Assembly (NCBI RefSeq): GCF_947250645.1
Contig: NZ_OX366334.1
Coordinates: 682,001 to 746,000 of the forward strand
Length of the DNA: 64,000 nucleotides
From: Wolbachia endosymbiont (group B) of Eucosma cana
GTDB lineage: Bacteria; Pseudomonadota; Alphaproteobacteria; Rickettsiales; Anaplasmataceae
Direction: 5' to 3'
The translations under genes were made by a program, and so were the position numbers. Each line of letters opens with the position of its first letter. The stretch's first letter is position 1. This document shows, piece after piece, positions 27,780 to 37,569 of the stretch. The notes beneath the pieces are model-generated. The model searched no databases. It saw only the letters and a list, made by a program, of their open reading frames with translations, and had not been told where the DNA came from.

Positions 27780-28915
27780 TGAGAGAACTAATGATGAATA
27801 AAATAACTTGCTTATCAAATTACCTCAACAAATTTTTCAATGAAATGGCAAATAATTGAAACAGAAAAGGAAAAGAAAATTGAGTAATTGATGATTCATA
27901 AAAGCTATAATTTTGGGTAATATAGGGGTTACAAACTGAATCATAGATACAATGTGCCAATTATTAAATGAAGAATCTGTGATAATAACGAAACAGGGTT
28001 TAGATTTCAGGTTTACTAAAGAAGCAGTAGAATTTATGAAAAGAATGTACAATGGCTTTATTTAAAATACCCTGCAAATTGATTGTAGAATCTTGCAGCA
28101 ATTTAAAAGCATTGGATAGTAGCTTTGCCTAACAGCATGGAAAATCTATATAAAGGTTATGGACAAAGGTTATGAGAGTAACACTAAGTGTGGAATAAAG
28201 TTAAAATTAGTTTTTGATTACCTAAATCAGACATTGGATCAACTTAACATAACGGAGGGAGTAAGAAGGTTATAGGGAGAAGTTGCTAATATCTGACCTT
28301 GGTTCAAGTTCTTTTAAACAGATCAATGGAACGGGAGCTTATTTTATAAGTCGTTGATACCAATGTATATGCTATAGAAACAAATCAAAAAATGGAATTA
28401 TTGGAATGTTTAGGAGACAAGCTATTTTTAGAAATGAAGGTGTTGTTGGGAAAAGAAGCAAAGATTAGAGTAAGAATGATATGTCATAAATTAACTGAAG
28501 AGCAGTCTCTAGCCAGAAGAAGAAAAGCTAATAAATTGGCAAAATCACATGATCTTCCAAAAGGAATCAGAAATTGTTGAACTGGTCAAAACTAATATTC
28601 CAGAGGATAAAATTAGTGCTGAGCAAGTATTACAGAGTAAGGTGGCAAATTGAGTTGTTTTTAAACTATACAAGAGCTACATAAGACTTAAAAGGGAAGC
28701 CACACAGAGTATTGTGTGAATTATATGCTAAATTATGTGCAATTCTCATATTTCATGAGTTGTACAAAATTAAAAAAGAATACAGAACTCAGTTTAACAA
28801 AGGCATTTATTGAGCTAAAAAGGCGGATTAGAGAGTTATTTTTAGCACTAAAGAATAGAGTTAATAGTTTGAAAATTTTTCTTAAAAAGATTACAATAAC
28901 TTGGTCATGATTTTC
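27780..28915 (+). pseudogene. Decayed IS4-family transposase
   Basis: Pieces in shifting frames follow the order of an IS4-type transposase: NSIIDTMCQLLNEESVIITK, GLDFRFTKEAVEFMKRM, FKSI-IVDSS (first Asp), YKGYGQRYESNTKCGIKL with LVFDYLNQTLDQL, then KIRVRMICHKLTEEQSLARRR, KISAEQVLQSK and a helical tail. Several stops and indels interrupt it. It fills the otherwise gene-free stretch between the IS482-like remnants and the argB-like gene. Confidence 0.6.
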
Positions 28916-29002
28916 ATTAAAAGACAAGTACAGAAAAACTAGAGTATCTACTTTAACTTCCCTAAATTTTCAACGTTCATATGGTTATAAGCAGTACAGC
29001 TA

Positions 29003-29941
29003 TTAATCATCCATTATTGATATACCTGAATTATTCTCAGTAAATAAATCAAGTATAATGTTAGGTACTCTACCATCAACTATGTGAACAACCCCTGCAC
29101 ATTCTTCTACCATTTTAGTATATGACATAAGCCTTTCAACAAATTTTTCTCCTTTAATTTTTCCACAATCAATCGATTCTTTTAAATTTTTAATCAAGAC
29201 TCTTCCATTGCCAACTTTGTTTATTTCTTCATCTGTATCACTCAAGATTATCATTTTAGATGCGTAAACTGCAAGTGCAATTGCACTTGCAGTGCTATCA
29301 GTATCAATATGATATGTTTCTCCATTTTTTCCATAACCGATAGGTGCAATAACTGGTATAGAATCTGATTCTTCAATAAAGAATAATATATCAGGATTGA
29401 TTTCAGTTGGTCTACCGATAAATCCCATGTCTAGTATTTTTTCAATATTATTTAATCTATTTTCCCTAAGCGTAGTGCTTATCTTTTCAGCTTTTATGAG
29501 GTTGCCATCTTTTCCACATAGTCCAATAGCTGAACCACCAGCAGAATTTATATGCTGAACAATTTTTTTATTAATTGAACCACACAGTGCCATTTCAATG
29601 ATTTTCATAGTGCTTTTGTCTGTAAGTCTGACACCATTTATAAACTTATCATTCATACCTAGCATTTTTAACACTAAGTTAATTTCATATTCTCCGTCAT
29701 GAACTACCACCGGATTTATACCAAGCTGTTTCAACAGAACAACATTATGCGCAAAAGCACTAAGCAGCGTTTCATCTGAGATTATTACACTGCTGCATTT
29801 GATGATAAAAGTTTCGCCTACAAATTTAGGTATGTTAGACAGAACTTCAAATAATATTTCTGTTTTTTCCTTCAATGGCATCTTACCATTTAAAGATTCA
29901 TCACTTTTCATTTTTTTATCTTGTAAATTTGAAAAACTCAT
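29003..29941 (-). CDS. Acetylglutamate kinase-like protein, degenerate glycine motif
   Basis: A 312-residue amino-acid-kinase-fold protein most like ArgB: FIIKCSSVIISDETLL, VLLKQLGINPVVVHDGEYEI, NGVRLTDKSTMKIIEMAL, INSAGGSAIGLCGKDGNLI, IPVIAPIGYGKNGETYHIDTDSTASAIALAVYA. Canonical ArgB has IKYGG and VHGGG at the phosphate-binding loops; here they read IKCSS and VHDGE, so the key glycines are lost although the first Lys is kept. There is no arginine pathway gene near. It overlaps engB by 26 bp, so the two are translated from one message. A kinase with altered or lost activity is likely. Confidence 0.75.
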   Translation of the reverse strand: MSFSNLQDKKMKSDESLNGKMPLKEKTEILFEVLSNIPKFVGETFIIKCSSVIISDETLLSAFAHNVVLLKQLGINPVVVHDGEYEINLVLKMLGMNDKFINGVRLTDKSTMKIIEMALCGSINKKIVQHINSAGGSAIGLCGKDGNLIKAEKISTTLRENRLNNIEKILDMGFIGRPTEINPDILFFIEESDSIPVIAPIGYGKNGETYHIDTDSTASAIALAVYASKMIILSDTDEEINKVGNGRVLIKNLKESIDCGKIKGEKFVERLMSYTKMVEECAGVVHIVDGRVPNIILDLFTENNSGISIMDD

Positions 29942-30509
29942 CTCTTACCTTGGTGATTTTATGCTTAACACGAATGCTTATTTGATGAATTGATACATGT
30001 TCATTATTAACCCACTTTTGAGTATTTTCTAGAATAGCATCTAGACTTTCCTGATTCACTTTATCTATTTTTGTTAGCACAATATTAAAGTTAATATTAT
30101 TACATATTAACCAATAAACAAAGTCTTTGTCTATTTCTTTTAATCCTACCTTGCTATCTATAAGCACAAACACTCTTTTTAGATTTCTCCTGTGAATTAG
30201 ATAGTACTCAATTAGGTTTAAGTATTGTACTGCTTCTTCCTTGCTTGCACAAGAATAGCCATAACCCGGTAGGTCGACAATCCTAAACTTATCATTGTAC
30301 ATAGAGTAAAAATTTATTTGTCTAGTGCATCCAGGTTTAGAAGAAACTCTTGCAGCTTTTTTGCTGTTTATCAGCAAGTTGATTAAACTTGATTTTCCTA
30401 CGTTTGATCTACCAGCAAATGCAATCTCTGGAGCCGACTCATCTGGTAATGATTTTTTGTCTGAAGCTCCAAATATGAAGCTGCAGATTGATGTTATCTG
30501 TTTTGCCAT
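29916..30509 (-). CDS. engB: Ribosome biogenesis GTPase EngB (YsxC/YihA)
   Basis: A 197-residue GTPase acting in large-subunit assembly. The motifs are in order: G1 FAGRSNVGKSSLIN, G2 region PGCTRQINFY, G3 VDLPGYGYS, G4 VLTKIDKV and a G5-like ISIRVKHKI. The length is typical. The 3' end overlaps the argB-like gene, and the start is about 110 bp from the divergent prfA. Confidence 0.93.
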   Translation of the reverse strand: MAKQITSICSFIFGASDKKSLPDESAPEIAFAGRSNVGKSSLINLLINSKKAARVSSKPGCTRQINFYSMYNDKFRIVDLPGYGYSCASKEEAVQYLNLIEYYLIHRRNLKRVFVLIDSKVGLKEIDKDFVYWLICNNINFNIVLTKIDKVNQESLDAILENTQKWVNNEHVSIHQISIRVKHKITKVRDEFFKFTR

Positions 30510-30622
30510 TATACTTAGGTAGAAATATTCGAGACAATTATAGTGTTATTGCTTGATATAAGAAATTTTTTATTTCAGTATATATTACTTACTTAAACAG
30601 CTGAAAACTAGACCTGTACTAT

Positions 30623-31714
30623 ATGGATATAGAGAATAATTTACAAGACTTAAAAAAAAAGTTTTCTGATGTAGAGAGAAATCTGGAAAACCCTACCAAT
30701 TTGAGTCAAAAAGAATTCGTTAGTTTTTCAAAGGAATACTCTGAACTCAGACCAATTATCGAGATAATCGATGAATATAATGTATTAAAAGAGGAAATTT
30801 CAGATTTAGAAGAAATCATGAAAGATGAGAACAGCGAGAGTGATATAAAAGAGTTAGCAAAAGAAGAACTTCTTGAGAAGCAAAAGATACTATTACCAAA
30901 AGTAAAAGCCAAGCTAAAGTTAGCGCTATTGCCAAAAGATGAAGATGACTCAAGAAATGCAATATTAGAAATTAGAGCAGGCACAGGAGGAGAAGAAGCA
31001 GCATTATTTGCAGCGATGTTATTTCGTATGTATCAAAAATATGCAGAAAGAAGAAATTGGAAGTTTGAGCCAATAAGTATTTCTAATACAGGTATAGGTG
31101 GCTATAAGGAAGCTTCTGCACTCATTAATGGAACAGAAGTTTTTGCAAGACTGAAATTTGAGTCAGGGGTGCACAGAGTACAAAGAGTGCCAGAAACTGA
31201 ATCCTCAGGAAGATTGCACACTTCCGCAGCTACTGTTGCAATATTACCTGAAGTAGAAGAGGTTGACTTTGAAATAGAAGAAAAAGATTTACGCATAGAT
31301 GTTTATAGATCCAGTGGTCCTGGAGGGCAATCAGTGAATACAACTGACAGCGCAGTAAGGGTCACCCACTTGCCAACAGGGATAGTTGTAATACAGCAAG
31401 ATGAAAAATCGCAGCACAAAAATAAGGCTAAAGCGCTCAAAGTGTTGAGAGCAAGGCTATACGAAATTGAAAGACAAAAAAAAGAAATGGAAAGGTCAAC
31501 AATGAGGAAAAGCCAAATTGGTTCTGGAGATCGCTCTGAGCGTATAAGAACTTATAACTTTCCACAATCAAGAATTACAGACCATAGAATTAATCTGACT
31601 TCACATCGATTAGAACAGATTATAAAAGAAGGTGAACTAGATGAATTTATTGAGGCATTGATTTCACGAAATGAAGCAGAAAGGTTGGCTGGAGGGGGTA
31701 ACGTCACTCTTTGA
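30623..31714 (+). CDS. prfA: Peptide chain release factor 1
   Basis: A 363-residue RF1, which terminates at UAA and UAG. The peptidyl-tRNA hydrolysis motif GGQ lies at residues 234-236 ([24 protein letters not shown]). The RF1-type region [15 protein letters not shown] and [24 protein letters not shown] are present, followed by the C-terminal [17 protein letters not shown]. The N-terminal coiled-coil domain distinguishes it from short GGQ proteins. Divergent from engB. Confidence 0.95.
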   Translation: MDIENNLQDLKKKFSDVERNLENPTNLSQKEFVSFSKEYSELRPIIEIIDEYNVLKEEISDLEEIMKDENSESDIKELAKEELLEKQKILLPKVKAKLKLALLPKDEDDSRNAILEIRAGTGGEEAALFAAMLFRMYQKYAERRNWKFEPISISNTGIGGYKEASALINGTEVFARLKFESGVHRVQRVPETESSGRLHTSAATVAILPEVEEVDFEIEEKDLRIDVYRSSGPGGQSVNTTDSAVRVTHLPTGIVVIQQDEKSQHKNKAKALKVLRARLYEIERQKKEMERSTMRKSQIGSGDRSERIRTYNFPQSRITDHRINLTSHRLEQIIKEGELDEFIEALISRNEAERLAGGGNVTL

Positions 31715-31777
31715 AGGGAATTTGAAGTAAAGCATAGGTATCAGGTTAAAAAGAAGTAAAGTTAGTTGTTCATACGG

Positions 31778-31805
31778 TTGACAATTATTTAAATTATACT
31801 ATAAT
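31778..31805 (+). promoter_or_regulatory. Near-ideal sigma-70 promoter of the LRR gene
   Basis: A perfect TTGACA at 31778-31783, a 16-bp spacer and a perfect TATAAT at 31800-31805. Transcription would begin near 31812, some 20 nt before the ATG at 31832, where no Shine-Dalgarno motif is visible. Consensus matches of both boxes are rare in this genome segment. Confidence 0.75.
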
Positions 31806-31831
31806 TAGAATCTCTATAACTTATAAAAACC

Positions 31832-32380
31832 ATGGAAGTTGACTTTAATCAATATGTTAATAGTAACACCTTAGGGTTAAATAATCTATATATATATATG
31901 GAAAAGCTAGTAAACTTTTTACAGAAAAAGCAAAATATTACAAGCTTGACTTTATCTAATTGCTATATTGATGCTCAGTGCGGAGAAGTTTTAAATGAAG
32001 CATTAGAAAATATTAATCTTCCAAATATTACTGAGTGTAAATTAACTTCTAGCATTATTGGCGCAGAAGGTTCGATAGCAATCACTAAATTGTTAAAGAA
32101 TGGTAACTTTCCAAATCTTGTTAAACTTGATTTAATTTCTAATGATATTGATGTTGAAGGTGGAATAATATTAATGAATGCACTAAGGGATGGTAGTTTT
32201 TCAAATATTAAAGAATTTAATTTACTTTATGACAATGTCTGCAATGAAGGCATAACAGCATTACGTGAATCATGGAACAATAATATGCTTCCAAATCTTA
32301 TTAAGTTTAGTTTTCCTTTTAGTATTACTAATGATAACAAAGATATAGAAATGTCAAGCCAATACCTATTCGGTGAATAG
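31832..32380 (+). CDS. Leucine-rich-repeat protein, ribonuclease-inhibitor type
   Basis: A 182-residue protein of about four tandem units of 29-30 residues with the RI-type pattern (LTLSNCYIDAQCGEVLNEAL, CKLTSSIIGAEGSIAITKLL, KLDLISNDIDVEGGIILMNAL, EFNLLYDNVCNEGITALRE), each closing with a NxPNI/NFPNL motif. Such repeats are common in eukaryotic proteins and in secreted bacterial effectors. There is no signal peptide or transmembrane segment. The gene is transcribed alone from a strong predicted promoter. An interaction role with host proteins is inferred from the fold only. Confidence 0.75.
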   Translation: MEVDFNQYVNSNTLGLNNLYIYMEKLVNFLQKKQNITSLTLSNCYIDAQCGEVLNEALENINLPNITECKLTSSIIGAEGSIAITKLLKNGNFPNLVKLDLISNDIDVEGGIILMNALRDGSFSNIKEFNLLYDNVCNEGITALRESWNNNMLPNLIKFSFPFSITNDNKDIEMSSQYLFGE

Positions 32381-32509
32381 TATCATATAGAAAAAGGCAA
32401 GTTACATTTATTTGTTGCTGCTTATAGAACACCCAAATTCAACCATGGACCTGTTAAAAGATGTAGGCAGTCTTACTGCTATTGCGAAAATTCCATCAAT
32501 AATTTTCTC

Positions 32510-33439
32510 TCAAAAAGAGACAAGTTTAGTAAAAAATAATGATATTATAAGTGGAACATAAAATAGTCCCACTGCAGTACTAATTAGGAGCAATAAAGTA
32601 GCTTTATCTGGTTGATAATTTAAAATATTAGCAAGTATTATACTGGATCCAGAAATCGGAATAATAGCCAGTAACATCAGTGCTTTATAGATGCTTTCAT
32701 CATATATACCTGTAACATGCTTGTCTAGTAAGACAATTCCCAAAACAAATAACGGCCAGAATATGTACTTTGCTACAATAGTGGTCAAAGCAAGCTTCCA
32801 ATCTACTTTAAAATTTGTAATTTGTGCAATACTTACTCCAAGCAGCACCATTCCTAATGTGATAAATGTACTTCTAATATTTATCATAACATCTGTCAAA
32901 AAAGTGGGTATTTGTATATCATATATACTTAAAAAGAAACCTAGAATCATCGCATATAATGAAGGAAGTTTGAGTAACTTTAATACGCATTCTTTTGCAG
33001 TATAGATACCATTTGCAGCTATATAAAATCCCAAGCTATTTTCAAATAGTGCCATTCCTATGTAACAGACAACATACACAGACACTGAATCTTCATCAAA
33101 TAAAGCCATGGCAATCGGTAGACCAAAATAACCCATGCTTGTGCTGCCCGAGCTAAACGCTAATATGTTTCTCGTGTTGTCCTTAAATAAAAAAGAAGAA
33201 AGATAATACACTGATAAGGACATAGTACTACCTATAAACCATATCAAAATCGGCAGAGAAATTACTTTTAAATTAACTTCTGTATGAGATACTCCGTATA
33301 AAATCACTATTGGATTAGCTATATAAAAGAGTATTTGGGATATAGTGTTTCTATCAATTTTAAGGTATTTTCCTGCTAAATAACCAATAAGTATTGTAAT
33401 GTAAATAGGTAATATTTTTAGAAAAAGAGTAAAGAACAT
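32510..33439 (-). CDS. AEC-family permease (auxin efflux carrier / malonate transporter type)
   Basis: A 309-residue inner-membrane protein with about ten hydrophobic helices in two groups of five separated by a polar loop, the AEC layout. Recognisable are PIYITILIGYLAGKYLKID at the N-terminus, FSSGSTSMGYFGLPIAMALF in the fourth-fifth helices, and IPISGSSIILANILNYQPDKATLLLLISTAVGLFYVPL near the end. Members export or import small carboxylates; the substrate is unknown. It stands alone, convergent with the LRR gene. Confidence 0.85.
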   Translation of the reverse strand: MFFTLFLKILPIYITILIGYLAGKYLKIDRNTISQILFYIANPIVILYGVSHTEVNLKVISLPILIWFIGSTMSLSVYYLSSFLFKDNTRNILAFSSGSTSMGYFGLPIAMALFDEDSVSVYVVCYIGMALFENSLGFYIAANGIYTAKECVLKLLKLPSLYAMILGFFLSIYDIQIPTFLTDVMINIRSTFITLGMVLLGVSIAQITNFKVDWKLALTTIVAKYIFWPLFVLGIVLLDKHVTGIYDESIYKALMLLAIIPISGSSIILANILNYQPDKATLLLLISTAVGLFYVPLIISLFFTKLVSF

Positions 33440-33660
33440 ACTAGCCTATTGTGATACCTTTGACTGATAAAGTGATATTAGATTTTAAGGTATTGTAAAA
33501 GTAAATAAAATTTATTTTCCAATTGATTAAACTCATAGTTAGTAAAAAAAGATTCACTGAGTGCCAAAATTTGAGGACCTAAGAATAATATTTTTATGAT
33601 AAAATTATGTTAAATTTGTATAAAGCCTCTTGTATGTTTTTGTAAACCACTTGTAATAAT

Positions 33661-34205
33661 TTAATCAGAAATTCTTGCCTTAATCATTAAAATCGCACTA
33701 TTACTTTCCATAATTTTTTTAAAGCCAACTTTTTCGTAAACACGGATTGCACAAACATTTGCTATACCTGGGTCGACAAAGGCATTCTCATAAACTTTAA
33801 AGACAAATTTGTTTAAAAATATATTCAAAGCTTGTGAACCAACTCCTTTACCTACATAATTCAGCTCTCCGATATACCAGTCTATAGCAGCACAACTTTC
33901 TGGAAGTTCTAAAGTGTTATAGATCTGTTCAGATGGGAAATCATGTTTGTTGTAATATTGAATATAACCAATATCAACTCCATCACAATTAATAATGAAG
34001 CGTGCATTGGTTTTTCAATAATTTGTGTCTTAAATTTCAAACGTTTGAATCCTTTAACGTAGTTGCTATATTTTTTCTCAATTAACTCTTGTGTCCAATT
34101 TATATCCGTATCCCACCACTTCTTTATATGGGGCATTTCTACCCATTTTAATAATAGTGAAAAATGTTCTTCTTTCAACGCTTTAAATGTGATATTTTTA
34201 TTCAT
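33661..34205 (-). pseudogene. GNAT acetyltransferase gene with a frameshift
   Basis: The N-terminal 65 codons (MNKNITFKALKEEHFSLLLKW, HIKKWWDTDINWTQELIEKKY) and the downstream part (FIINCDGVDIGYIQYYNKHDF, IDWYIGELNYVGKGVGSQAL, VFKVYENAFVDPGIANVCAI, RVYEKVGFKKIMES) together make one GNAT protein of about 180 residues, resembling aminoglycoside 6'-N-acetyltransferase-like enzymes. A one-base change near 34005 puts them in different frames. The acetyl-CoA loop GKGVGSQAL survives only in the shifted frame. Confidence 0.8.
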
Positions 34206-34221
34206 TAATTAAAGATTTTAA

Positions 34222-35382
34222 GTGTTACTACCGTTTTTATTAATTCTATCTCTAATTGCTAAGTTCATTGAAATTGATATTTCTGTACCTAGTTTTCCTG
34301 ATATAGTACGCTATTTTAACGTACCGGAAGGCACAATTCAATTAACTATTGCTTATAATTTTTTAGGCGTTTGCATAGGAGGGTTATTTTTTGGTCCATT
34401 GTCTGAATGCTATGGCAGAAGAAGGATGATGATCATAGGCAACACTTTGCTACTCATCGGTGCTGTTGGCTGTGTTTTTGCGCTGTCAGTTTCTTGGCTT
34501 TTAATCTCTCGCTTTATTCAAGGCATTGGTGTTAGCACATCTGTAGTTGTGTTTGCAATTATTGCAGACAGCTATAAATGCAACGAAGCAGTAAAATTTA
34601 TTGGAATCATGAATTCTATTATCACAGTTCTCATAGCAATTGCACCAGTATTAGGCAGTTTCATCAACAAAATTGTTGGGTGGCGTGGCAACTATGCAAG
34701 TGTTGCAATACTTTGTTTCATCTCTTGGGTTTTGCTGCTTTTTCTGTTACCAGAAACAAAAAAGGACCGTGATATTTTTAGTCTAAAAAAAATGATGAAA
34801 GACTATAAAAAATTATTATCAAGTTCAAAATTTATGGTGTTGTCTTTGGCACAGAGCCTTTTTTCTGCGGCTTATATGTCATTCATTACTTGTGGCCCTT
34901 TTTTGTATATGGAAACTTTTGGTTTATCCAGCACTATTTATGCGCTACATCAAGGTGCAATGGTTGGGTCTTTCTCACTAATTAGCCTGTTTTCCAGTAA
35001 GATCTTAAAGAAACTTGGAGCAATTTGGTGTGTAATTTCCGGTACAGGCGTAATTGCTATTGGATCCCTATCACTTTTAATATTCAGTATAATCATGCCC
35101 AGTGCTTACTACTTAGTAACGCTGTCTATGGTTATTTTTTGTATTGGCTGTGGAATTTGTCAAGCAGTCATTTTCAATGCATCATTAAATATTTTCCCTG
35201 AAATGAAAGGCACAACTTCTTCTGCAATTTCATTTATTAGAGCTTCTATCATGGCTATTTTTATCGGCTTAACAAGCTACGTTTACGATGGTCAAGCAAC
35301 CAGTGTAGCTATTCTTGTTTTTTTTGCAGTAGTTCTAATTTACTGTCTATTTATTGTTTTCAAGATCTGGAAAAATCTATAA
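34222..35382 (+). CDS. MFS transporter of the Bcr/CflA drug-resistance type
   Basis: A 386-residue transporter with twelve predicted helices. Motif A is GPLSECYGRRRMMIIG between helices 2 and 3, and the early helix motif FIEIDISVPSFPDI is typical of Bcr/CflA proteins (TDMYLPAFP equivalent). SRFIQGIGVS and the APVLGSFINKIVGWRGNY block (motif C plus WR) also fit. The start is GTG at 34222. It would export small toxic molecules, or serve nutrient exchange. The same frame continues after the stop into a fragment of a related gene. Confidence 0.88.
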   Translation: MLLPFLLILSLIAKFIEIDISVPSFPDIVRYFNVPEGTIQLTIAYNFLGVCIGGLFFGPLSECYGRRRMMIIGNTLLLIGAVGCVFALSVSWLLISRFIQGIGVSTSVVVFAIIADSYKCNEAVKFIGIMNSIITVLIAIAPVLGSFINKIVGWRGNYASVAILCFISWVLLLFLLPETKKDRDIFSLKKMMKDYKKLLSSSKFMVLSLAQSLFSAAYMSFITCGPFLYMETFGLSSTIYALHQGAMVGSFSLISLFSSKILKKLGAIWCVISGTGVIAIGSLSLLIFSIIMPSAYYLVTLSMVIFCIGCGICQAVIFNASLNIFPEMKGTTSSAISFIRASIMAIFIGLTSYVYDGQATSVAILVFFAVVLIYCLFIVFKIWKNL

Positions 35383-35475
35383 TCACCATATAGATCCTTC
35401 TCATTTCTAGTTATTGCGGTAATATGTATTGTAACTTTGCCGGCTGCTCTAGATGTATCTCTTCCAAATCACTAA
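35383..35475 (+). pseudogene. Fragment of a second MFS transporter N-terminus
   Basis: About 30 codons directly after the MFS stop read SFLVIAVICIVTLPAALDVS then LPNH and stop, which parallels the first helix of Bcr/CflA transporters. It suggests a former tandem copy reduced by deletion. The remaining DNA to 35627 holds nothing recognisable. Confidence 0.4.
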
Positions 35476-35627
35476 TCTATATTAGTTAAAGAGTATTATC
35501 TTGCTCATGCGCCTAAAGTTTGAGAGCCAATTTTCAGCAATCCAATCAAATTCCAATTTTTTTCAAACAACTGTTTCTTGCTATTTTTGTACCTTAAAAA
35601 ATTTAGCTTACTTTTACGCTAGCTTGT

Positions 35628-36590
35628 TCAAATAGCATTAGTACGATTTACTTTTTTTGAATGTAGAGATTTTCTAGGGATTGTCCTCTTAAATTCTATA
35701 GTATCTTGTTTAACATTGAAACGAGAATCCAGTTTCAAGCATTGAGGTGATGAAGAAAGGGCTGCTTTTATTCCACCCCTCTCAACTACTCGAGTAGTGG
35801 ACAATGGAATACGATTACTTTCGTTTATACTAATCAGCACGTCAAATTCTATGCTATTATTGTGTTGTTTGATGTTGCTAGCTCTAATTTTACCATTTCC
35901 AAACCAAAACTTTATAGAATTACTCGCATCATGATTGATGTCTGCAGAATCAGGTAAAATAGCAAAATTCGCGTTGTTTACAAATCTAGAAAACGCATTT
36001 TTGATGTCGTTAAATGTACCGTAATGGTCTATATGGTCGTCATTAATACTTGTTACAACAGCAATATCTGCAGGAATTTTTAACATAGTTCCATCAGACT
36101 CATCAGCCTCAATTAAGAAAATGTCACTTTTGCCAAGTTTTGCATTACTCTGATAGGAATTTAATATTCCTCCAACAATTACAGTGGCGTCAGCACCAGA
36201 ATGATCAAAAATGGAAGCAATCATAGCTGTCGTCGTCGTCTTGCCACTTGAACCTGAAACTGCTATCACATATTTACCTTTCATAATTTTAACCAGCATG
36301 TCTGACCTATGCAAAACGGTTTTATTGTTATTTCTTGCTGCAACTAGCTCCACATTATCAGGTTTTATTGCGGAAGAATGTACAACTATTTGAGCTTGTC
36401 TAATACTACTTGCATCGTGACCAATATAGACCTCTATACCTAATTTTTGTAACCTATCTATATTGTCGTTTGATCGCGTATCACTGCCTTGAACTTTATA
36501 ACTGGAATTATGAAGAATTTCAGCAATTGCGCTCATTCCAATTCCACCTATACCGATTATATGTATTACTTCTTTTTTAGTGCTGTGCAT
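35628..36590 (-). CDS. murC: UDP-N-acetylmuramate-L-alanine ligase MurC, lacking the C-terminal domain
   Basis: The ATG at 36588-36590 opens a normal MurC: the Rossmann N-terminal domain ([23 protein letters not shown]), then the ATP-binding central domain ([48 protein letters not shown]). The protein ends after 321 residues instead of about 460. At about residue 260 (SINESNRI) it leaves MurC sequence and continues for some 60 unrelated residues. The entire C-terminal ligase domain is absent. A 14-bp palindrome ACTACTCGAGTAGT (35785-35798) marks the break. An upstream in-frame TTG at 36677 is unlikely as start. Confidence 0.85.
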   Translation of the reverse strand: MHSTKKEVIHIIGIGGIGMSAIAEILHNSSYKVQGSDTRSNDNIDRLQKLGIEVYIGHDASSIRQAQIVVHSSAIKPDNVELVAARNNNKTVLHRSDMLVKIMKGKYVIAVSGSSGKTTTTAMIASIFDHSGADATVIVGGILNSYQSNAKLGKSDIFLIEADESDGTMLKIPADIAVVTSINDDHIDHYGTFNDIKNAFSRFVNNANFAILPDSADINHDASNSIKFWFGNGKIRASNIKQHNNSIEFDVLISINESNRIPLSTTRVVERGGIKAALSSSPQCLKLDSRFNVKQDTIEFKRTIPRKSLHSKKVNRTNAI

Positions 36591-36676
36591 ATTTGGCAGT
36601 AGACGTTTACTTATTACTAAATTTATTATAGTATAATTTAAAATCCTCATGGTATCGAACCATTTCACTAAGTACA

Positions 36677-37345
36677 ATGATAAAAAAACTAGCCTTTCTA
36701 TGTCTAATATTCGTTTTGATGAGTAGTTGTAGTTTTAGCAATAGGTGTAATCACACCGCAGGTCATTATAAAATTGGCAATAGCTATACAATAAATGGTA
36801 TCACCTACCACCCAAAATACTGTAGCTGTTATGAGGAAGTAGGAATAGCATCGTGGTATGGAATAGAAGATCATGGCACAATTACAGCTAACGGTGAAGT
36901 GTTTAATCGTCACTTGATTTCTGCAGCACATAAGACCTTGCCCCTACCCTGCTTTGTTCGTGTTACTAATTTAGAAAATGGAAGAAAGCTTGTTATAAGA
37001 GTTAATGATAGAGGGCCATTTGTTGAAGGTAGAATAATAGACTTGTCAGAAAAAGCAGCACAAGTTTTAGGACTTCATAAGTCTGGGCTTGCGAAGGTAA
37101 AAGTCGAGTACTTAAGAAAGAGGTCAGAACAATTGATACAAAATACTCCTCATTACAAAAGGCAATATGAAAAAGAAATGCAAAAACGTCACCCAAAACA
37201 AAACAATGCAGAAAGTAAGGGATATGTAGCATTTTTTGTAAACGCTCAGGTAGCTAAATCAGCTGCATCAAAGCTTCGTAATCAAGGAATAGAAAATGTT
37301 AGATTGCTTTTCAAGAATGATCAATATTGCGTAAAAGTAAGTTAA
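36677..37345 (+). CDS. rlpA: RlpA-like lipoprotein (septal lytic transglycosylase)
   Basis: A 222-residue protein with a lipoprotein signal ([12 protein letters not shown], lipobox Cys near residue 18), a double-psi beta-barrel domain ([57 protein letters not shown]) and a C-terminal SPOR-like domain ([18 protein letters not shown]). RlpA cleaves naked glycan strands at the septum; here the enzyme keeps its catalytic Asp in VNDRGPF. Its retention together with mtaB-adjacent envelope genes implies a residual peptidoglycan cycle. Divergent from murC with 86 bp between starts. Confidence 0.88.
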   Translation: MIKKLAFLCLIFVLMSSCSFSNRCNHTAGHYKIGNSYTINGITYHPKYCSCYEEVGIASWYGIEDHGTITANGEVFNRHLISAAHKTLPLPCFVRVTNLENGRKLVIRVNDRGPFVEGRIIDLSEKAAQVLGLHKSGLAKVKVEYLRKRSEQLIQNTPHYKRQYEKEMQKRHPKQNNAESKGYVAFFVNAQVAKSAASKLRNQGIENVRLLFKNDQYCVKVS

Positions 37346-37569
37346 AACCTGCATTACAGATTGTGTAGCATGACAGAAACTATTTGACAAATGAGAATGT
37401 TCCAAAAGCATGTGCGTCAAGTTGAGAAACTATCGTGAAATATAGCAATATTTAAGATTGGTATTTTATTTGTTACATTTCAGGTAGTGACAGCTACCTC
37501 AGCTGTAGCTGTAAAAAATAATCTACCACTTAAGAAATTTCATTAAAAAAATAGCATAATCTTATTTCT
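37346..37569. other. Intergenic region, one small hairpin
   Basis: Between convergent rlpA and a hypothetical gene. It includes a stem ACAGCTAC / GTAGCTGT near 37490-37512. The following bases are A-rich on the plus strand, so it is not a textbook terminator for rlpA. Confidence 0.35.

Noticed and set aside
36591..36677. Upstream TTG start extending murC by 29 residues
   Set aside because: The added residues do not resemble MurC, and the ATG at 36590 gives the normal N-terminus.
37490..37512. Hairpin as rho-independent terminator of rlpA
   Set aside because: It is followed by A residues, not T, on the rlpA strand and lies 145 bp after the stop.
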